Source of the DNA: Fragum whitleyi
Lineage: Eukaryota > Mollusca > Bivalvia > Cardiida > Cardiidae
Assembly (NCBI GenBank): GCA_948146395.1
Contig: OX411543.1
Span: forward strand, 19,238,363-19,302,362
Length of the DNA: 64,000 bases
Direction: 5' to 3'
A model generated the notes under the pieces. It saw only the letters and a program-made list of their open reading frames with translations. It was not told the DNA's origin and searched no databases. How positions within the stretch are numbered: the first letter of the stretch is position 1; each line of letters starts with the position of its first letter. Shown piece after piece: positions 34,401-43,400 of the stretch. The position numbers and the translations under genes are program-made.

Positions 34401-37400
34401 CATTTTGACCCTCAAAAATTTCCTACAGGGCGTCATTTTGACACACTGAATTTCCAGTGGTGCAACCTATGCAATTGTTTTTTTTTTTATACTATTACAA
34501 AAGATCAATATACAATTGAAACAGTAGAAACAATAAAATGCATCTACACTTTATTGAATATGTTTATTCAGTTATAAAAATTAGTTTTTAAGACTGATAA
34601 GTTTTGATGTTTTGCTTTTTTTTTACCCTCTCTAAATAAACTTTCACCTCCAGAATTTTATGGTCAAGGGGTCAATGACTCCCAAATTAAACAAGAGGGC
34701 CATAGTGGCCCTAAATCGCTCACCTGAGTTAACAATCTTAAGATCTAACCTCTGAACCTAGTTTTTAACCACACTTGACCCAAATTCGAACCAGGCAGAT
34801 TTTATAAAGACAATTTCACTCTGACTAATTCATGATGATTGGGCAAAAATTATGGCCTCTAGAGTGTCTACAAGGATTTTCTACGATTTGAACCTGTGAC
34901 CTCATTTTTCACCCCACTTGACCCAATTTATCAAGACAGTCATTCTGATCAATTTTCAAGTTGATTGAGCAAAAATATGACTGAAAGAGTGTCTACAAGG
35001 TTTTTTTTAAATTTTGACCCTATAACCTCATTTTTTATCCCATTTGACCCAAATTCAAACTTTACCTAGACTTCGAGACAATCAGTCTGACCAATTTCCA
35101 GGTTGATTGAGCAAAATATATGACTTCTAGATTGTCTACAAGGTTTATCTAAGATTTGAACCCATTACCTCATTTTTGACCCCACTTGACCCAGTTTCGA
35201 ACTTGACCAAGACTTCATCTAGACAATCATTCTGACCAATTTCCAGGCTGATTGAGCTAAAAACATAGTTTCTTTAGTGTCTACAAGGTTTATGTAAGAT
35301 TTGCCCCTTGACCTCATTTTTGACCCCACTTGACCCAATTTTGAACTCATCTGAGATTTCATCAAGATAATCAGTCTGACCAATTTCCAGGTTGATCGAG
35401 CAAAAAACATGGCTTCTTAAGTGTCTACAAGGTTTTACTAATATTTGACCCCGTGACCTCATTTTTGACCCCACTTGACCAAATTTCGAACTTGACCAAG
35501 ACTTCATCAAGACAATTATTCTGACCAATTTCCAGGTTGATTGAGCAAAAAATATGGCTTCTAGAGTGTCTACAAGGTTTTTCTAATATTTGACCCCGTG
35601 ACCACAATTTTACCCCACTTGACCCAATTTCAAACTTGACAGAGATTTTTCCAAACAATCATTCTGACCAATTTCCATGTTGATTTAGCAAAAAATATGG
35701 CTTCTAGAGTGTTTACAAGGTTTTTATAATATTTGACCCAGTGACCTTATTTTAGACCCCACTTGACCCAATTTCGCACTTGTCCAAGATTTTATCAAGA
35801 CAAACATTCTGACCAAACTTCAGGATGATATCCCAAACTAGAAAGCCATGAATGGCTTGAGTCGCTCCACAGGCTTGAAATTCTTGTAATAGAAAATCTA
35901 AGTTTTGACTAGATTTTTAGATATTTTGGGTTCTACGGATGTTGAAATGATTTTCAAAGTTTCCACAATTTAACATAAAGAGAAATGACCTATGCCAAAT
36001 AAAAAACATATTTTTCATCCAATGACAATAACTTTTGGCTGCATGATTATGGGTCACCCAAGGATCATACTTAAATGAGGTTTGATTGATATCCATCAGT
36101 TACATTCTGAGAAAATGATTTTCAAAGTTTCCACTAAATAACATATAGCGAAATGACCTCCGCCCAAAAAATACAAATGTTTCATCCGATCACAATAATT
36201 TTTGGCAGACTGATAAAGGGTCACTCAAGGATCATTCCAGTGAAATTTGATTGATATCTGTCAATTTCATCCTGTGAAAATGATTTTCAAAGTTTCCACT
36301 ATATAACATATAGAGAAATGACCTCCACCCATAATATACATATTTTTCATCCGATCACAATAATTTTTTGTAGACTGATTAAGGGTCATCCAAGGATCAT
36401 TCATGTAAAATTTGGTTGATATCTATCAGTTAGATTCTGAGAAAATGATTTTCAAAGTTTCCACTACATAACATATAGAGAAATGACCTCCGCCAATAAT
36501 ATATATATTTTTCATCAGATCACAATAATTTTTTGGTAGACTGATTAAGGGTCGCCCAAGGATCATTCATGTAAAATTTGGTTGATATCTATCAATTAGA
36601 TTCTGAGAAAATGATTTTCAAAGTTTCCACTATATAACATAAAGAGAAATGACCTCCACCCATAAAATATATATTTTCCATCCGATCACAATAATTTTTG
36701 GTAGACTGATAAAGAGTCACCCAAGGATCATTCATGTAAAATTTAATTGGTATCCATATATTTGAACCTGAGAAAAGTCACTTTTTACCATATTTGGAAA
36801 TTAGCCACGCCCATTAAATCCATGTTTTTCATTGGATCAAAATTTCTTGAACAACTTTGAAAGAGGGTCACCCAAGGATCATTCCTGTGAAGTTTGGTTG
36901 AAATTCATCCAGTAGTTTCTGAGGAGAAGATTTTTAAAGAAAAAGTTTACGACCGGACGCACAGAAGGACGGATGCACCACGGACACAACGCCATGAAAA
37001 TAGCCCCAGTGGCTTTCAGCCAGTGGAGCTAAAAATGTGGCCTCTAGAGTGGCTACAAGTTATTTGGTGACGAGGCATGACGGACGACGGACATAATGCA
37101 ATCACAAAAGCTCACCTTGAGCACTTCGCGTTCAGGTGAGCTAAAAAGCTAGCACAAGCCCTGGCTATGGTCATTTAAAAGAATTCTTATAACATGGTGT
37201 GAATGCCTAAGCTAATCAATGTCTATCTTCCACGCACATATCAATGGCTCAGCACAAAACAGTTGTAACTGCCTTTAAATATATAGCTGGTTTCAACTGT
37301 TTTGAGTTGAGACATCAATACAAAATTATTGGAAATGTCACACACAGGCTCATATCAACTTACTTATGTTACAGTTCCCTTCTGTTGCCCCATAAAACTC

Positions 37401-40400
37401 TCCCATAATGCTGACACCAAATCGTTTTTGAAAATCTCTCCACAGGGCCGGCTGTAGACCATTACCGAACATCACTCTGACCTTGTGTTGTTGTTCCGCT
37501 GGTCTAAATGGCTGTGCCATCAAGTATCGGCAGATCTCACCTATATACTGCCCAGCCTGTAGAATAAAGGGACAAATTGACCATTCTCGTGCTGTTTCAA
37601 ACTTTGCCACACATTTCTGCTGTACACGAAAGTCGAAAAAGTGTAGATCTAGATCAGCCTGCACAGACATACAGCCTAATCTGAGCTTTCACTGCCTACC
37701 TTTTACTCAATCATTGAGAGAAAAAATTGACCTACACCTGCTAAAATATCCGAAATTTTTTCACTTTGTTCGTAAAAAATTCGACAGAATAAGGGTTCAA
37801 CTTGAAAGACAGCTTACATAAAACCATTTCTCTCTCAGCTGCCTGAGTTTTATTTTAGAGAAGACCATCTATTTTTTGGCAGAAATATGTGGAAAAGAAG
37901 ATATTGCTTTTAGTAAAGCAATTTCTTCTTTTTCATTATGTTCTATTTAACATTTAAACTCTGATTCCTTACTTTGCATTGTGACTCCATGATTTCAAAA
38001 CTAGTTTCAAATCCTGAAAATCAAAGCAATATCTGTCCACTTACAGTACAATTATATTGAACACAATCATCCCAGAAGCGACTAGCAGAAAATTTCTTCT
38101 TTATCACAAGTGTTGTCCCTTTAAGGAGCGCCTGCCCCATTCCCACAATTCCCCCAGCTGTGTGGTACAAAGGTAAGGGGTTGTAGAGAATGTCTTCACT
38201 CTTTATTTGTAGAAATAAGTTGACAGCATAGGACATGTAGTAAAACCTGTAATTCAACAACAAAATCATATACCGTGTTTCCTCTATCATTAGTGCCCTG
38301 TTAAATAGTAGCACCCCTACATTTTTTATACTAAGATAACCCACTTCAAATGCCTCAATTTTAGGAACTTTTTGAGACTTCTTTTCTATTTTGAAACAAA
38401 TTTCCTCTAAACAATCATTTAAATGATTGTATAGAGAAAATTCACCTCAAATTAAAGGGGAAAGGGCCTAAGAGACATCAATTGAATGATTTGTAAAATC
38501 AGAAAATGCATACTAATAAAAGCTCCTTGATCATATCATGTATACATGTATTTAGCTCCTTGAAGTGTTTATTAGGAGAAATACAGTAAATAACTCTATC
38601 TTGTGAATATAATCAAGATTAGTTAGAGAATATTGCAAGAAAATAAGAATATCTTCTTTGCCACCATCATTTTCTCCAGAAGCCAATTTTTGATTATGAA
38701 TCCCCTTAAAATAGTTTTGACTCCTGGAAATTTATGGTTGAGGGTACGGTGACTCCTGAATTGCAAAGGCCAGCATAAACCCTTCTCCTGGAAGACAATG
38801 TACAAGATGTCTATAGGAAGCAGGGATGTGGATTACCAAATTTTATCACTCGTCCTTGGATAAGTTGAAAGTAAAATTTCACTTGTCTGACTCAAAGCAG
38901 GGGTGTGGAATTCCCAGGCCCGACTTGTCTGACAAGGGCTTTACCACTTGTGGCAAGTACATTTTTCTAGGCCACTTGTCCGTGGACAAGTTAATACCAG
39001 AGAACTAATCAGATCTCGGAGAAAAGTCATCCTATTGTTTGTATTAAAGGGGAGAAAACATTGTCTTTGATGAAGAAAATGTTGTGTTATAGCATTTTCT
39101 TCATTAAAAACAATATTTTTCTCAATATTTATCAATTCATTTTTTCTGTTGGCAAGGTCATTTTGATCCTGGACAAGTAGGAAATTGACTTTTACTCGTC
39201 CATTGACAGGTGGAGAAAAGTCATATTTCCACACCCCTGATCAAAGCTTAAGGTTTAGTAGTCTGAATTAAAAAAATCCAAAACATTCTTTTTCGAAAAA
39301 CATCATCATTTTTTCATAAAGAAGATATCTAGATTTAACCATAAAAAAATTTTATGTGCTGGTTGAAAATAGCAATATAAAACAATCATATAAAAGAAGT
39401 TGCTTGATGCAAGCGATTTCTCCTTTCCTCTCAGGTTTTCTATTCCTCTTTACTTGTATTGATTCTTAAACAAGACGAGACTATTTTAAAGTGGACTAGT
39501 ATAAGATAAGAACTATTTAATTTTATTATAGTGACCTGGGTATATACATGATACATAATAATATACAAATATAAAATTAGAAATTCACACCTGGCCCAAA
39601 TGGGCCTATAAGTCCCCTGCATTAATTTTGTTTAAATTTGTATGTACATATTGTGGTTTTTGTTTTAAGATCCACTTGTCCTCAAGTTACAAAGGAAAAT
39701 CTACTTGTCAACTGGCAAAGTAGCCAAAGTCAGATCAGTGATGGGAATTCCACCTCCAAGGATCAGATCTTAGTTTGCCAATAATTTTTTATTTTTACAG
39801 CTCAAAATAACAATTCTGACTTTAAATTGCATAATCTTAAAATGTGAGTATCAAACCATGATTGATTCTCATTTGAAACCTAACAACTTAAGATGGCAAA
39901 ATGGTGCCTATAACATAGGATTTAAAACAAATATACCAGAATAAGAATTTCGTCACACTCTCTCTTTTTCTGAATATAGAAACTTTGTCTTGAAATTACT
40001 GTCAGAGAACAACTATCTTCTTTAATTTGTTTAAAAGTGAAGTGTGAATATGGCTAACAATATCTTGTCTTAGTATCCTTGATTGATCACCCAAAGGTCT
40101 TAAATACAGGTAAAAGCTGTGGTTAAGACATTTTGTTTGCCCATCTTCAAAATGGTTTAGAAATATCTTATAGCTATTCCCTTACCTAGAATGTGAAATA
40201 ATGGCAGCTTTAGGCAGGCCTGTAGTTCCAGATGTGTAAACATAAAATAGTTTATCTGAAATTAGAAATGAAAATATACATCAAAATTGGGTGGCACTCG
40301 ACATCAATAGCTATTAATAGACCTTTAATTGGAATTGTAACGTCACAACTACTACAACTTCAGTTAGAAAACTCACGAAATTGACATTTACCTTATCAAA

Positions 40401-43400
40401 ATCATTCTACACCATTCACTCAGTGCTCCATTCATTTATTCTAAACACCCACTCAAACCATTCAAAAATGCTCCAAAATCACTAAAAAGATATGATCAAC
40501 AACTTCATTCAAAATAGATAAAGGTAGAAAAAAATGGCTATTTGACTAAAATAATTGAAATTATGAGCATCTAATTGGATCTTGAAGATATATGAAGCTA
40601 TTTATAGACATTGTATGCATATTTCATTAAAAGGGGGTAATAAATATCGCTAGTTTTGTTCATCTGGAACAAAATTAGCAATATCGGATCACCTGCCTTT
40701 AATTTCACTCAAAACTCGCTCCTCCAGCTCATTCAATTTCATTCTAAAATCATTCACCTCATCTATTTCAAAAAGTTGTTAACTGTACTATAAATTGCTA
40801 GTCTCATAAACTGCCCTATGTAACAAACTTGTGACCCTACGCAACAAGAGTGCTAAAGTCACAGAATAGACAGTTAAATGATTTCCTGGCAGATCATCAA
40901 CAAATCCAAGTAATATGAGCTAGGGCAGGTAATTAAGAGATGAAGAGAGTATTCATTGATTCCATTGAGGTATGAAACTAAAAATCTAATCACACTGTAT
41001 GAATACAAGAAACATCATGTACATGTGTGTGATAAGGTTTTTAGTGTCATACCTGTATGAAACAACAAATATTTTCTTCTTATCTTTTAATTCAACATCA
41101 AGAAGCAAATATGTAAAGATTTGTCAGTTAAGAAACAGATTTCTTACTGGAATACTTTTTGCAAAAGCTTACAAATCAGCTGCATACTCAAAATTGTTTT
41201 CATTGCGGAATAAAACCAACTTTTCAGCCAACCAGAATGCACAAATTTTGAAGGACAAAACCAAAATTAAACAAGAGTATACTACCTAAGGGTGCAATGT
41301 TTTTCCTATTCTTTTACTATCAACTTAAATTTTATAACATTTTGAATTGTCATCAGCTAAGTATTTTTTTTTTTTTTTTTCAATTTGAACCAGTCTAAAG
41401 GAAATTTTGTCATTTGGTTGAGAGTCAGACTTCTCCTCCCTTATACTGAATGTAATATCTCATGCCTATTACTATAGAATACTATTGTTACTGTAAAACA
41501 CTCCACTCCACTCTACCTTTACTTGACCTATCATAACATGCATCTTATCAACACATGGAGTGGCATAAAGATGTTTTTGTGTTAAATTACTACAATTATC
41601 CTTTGACATTATTTAATGAGTCTGTGTGTGTGACATTTCCAACAATTTCAGAAGTCCCAGTTGGAGTGACACTGTGCTGCCTAAACAATCACATAATCCA
41701 ATAAGAGTATTTCTTGGGCACTTGGAGGTGTATTTGAGACTTTATCTATCTACAGAGCATATAGCAAACACTCTAGTCAGACAGTGCAAGTGCATATGCT
41801 GACGCGAGGCTTTGTTGTGCACACGTCAAATTGTTGAAATTGTCACGCACAGGCTCATTTAACAATGCAACCCAAACTTTAATTTGCTATTTACTACTAT
41901 TTTCTGAATCATAAAAAAGTTTTATTCATATGTGACATTTTCAACAATCTAAAATTGAGATTGAATGACACAAGAGAGCAACATTTGAGACCATAAAGAG
42001 AATTACAAATTTGTGCTAAATCATTTAAAATCTATTTGTAAATGTAGGAAATTAGCTCTGAATAGAGTCAATTTTTCACTTGACCTTGAATTCTGACCTT
42101 AACCTCGATTGTTAACAGACTAACTTTGTTACTTGACACTTGTAAGAACTTATCAAGGGTTTATACTCTTGACCATTGCATTGATAGCCAATCTGTTTGG
42201 CGATCTAGCTGACAGCCCTTGATGGTAGCATAATTAACCCTTATCCCCCTGATTTTTAGGTTTTTTTTTTAAACAAATGTGGCAATTTTGGTGATATTAC
42301 AACTTGACTTTCTTTCAACTTTTCCAAAATAATCAAGAAAAAGGAATGCAAGTATATAGGTTGAGATTAGACTGCACATGTGCAGGCTGATCTTAATCTT
42401 TACTGTATAACAAAGTTATATAATAAGTAAGAAAAAGCTGTGAACAGCAGAATAATTGTTTAATTCAAACTTACCAGTAAATTTAGAGACTGGGGCAGGT
42501 GGGGTGTATGTTGGACTCTTCTCTAAGAGGGGATCCAGCCGAACTGCATTAATGCCTGGGATGGTCCCCTGGGCAGTATAACACACAAGACAGGACTTAG
42601 GAATGTCTGCAGCTATGTCTTTTACAGCTGTGTAAAAAAAATATGTGAGAATATATTAGCCCTTGTCATGCTGAAGCCTGAGGAATACTTGCTATGAAAG
42701 GAGGTAAAGACAAAGATTAGCCTGCACATATGTGCAGTCTGATCTTATTCTATAACACCCGATTTTCCATTTTGAACAGCAAAAATTAAAAAAGTTATAT
42801 TTCCAAAATAAATACAGACAATTAGTGCTTTCCAGTGTTTGATGTAAAAGAAATTTTACAAACACATTGTTGTTTTTCAGCAAGGCAAGGGTTAAAAGAA
42901 TGGACACAAGTTATTTGAATTATTTCATGAAATTCATATTATTTTATATTCATGGAGGCATAAAATTAAAAACATTACCACACTAATGTATGAATCAATT
43001 GAGAAAGTTATATGGTTTTACATGTATTTCATGAGTTAGACACATAATATGATTTCTATTTGGTGACAAAATAAAGCTACGATATTGAAAAAGTAATACT
43101 GATATACTGTATTCATTAAACAAACCTAAAATAAGATAAAAGCAATGCTTTCTGGATTTTTCAACCATTTTAAATGATGTATTTAATCAATTCAGTATTT
43201 TACAAACACAAATTAATTATTCTTTACAGAATATGACCCAAGTTTTTTTCCATTGCTTGACAAAATTCATGAAATCCATTGATTCAATTATCGAAGTGTT
43301 ACATAAGAAAGTTTTTAAAATTGACATCATACATATATAATGACATCATCTTATACCAATACAAAGAAGCTTTACTATATGCCGTACGCTAATTTAAAAA

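Larger units (their letters stand above)
40256..42475. other. Intron with two repeats, otherwise featureless
   Basis: Contains the foldback relic at about 40955-41060, the MITE at 41618-41856 and a poly-T run near 41366. An AACAAGAG at about 41271 resembles the left end of the hairpin-ended family, but no right end follows. No exon was detected; the P-loop exon and the preceding exon join in phase across it. Confidence 0.55.

Noticed and set aside
35219..35658. Series of minus-strand frames with repeated peptide words ([15 protein letters not shown])
   Set aside because: Translations of the ~120-bp tandem core of the element at 34690-37142; non-coding repeat.
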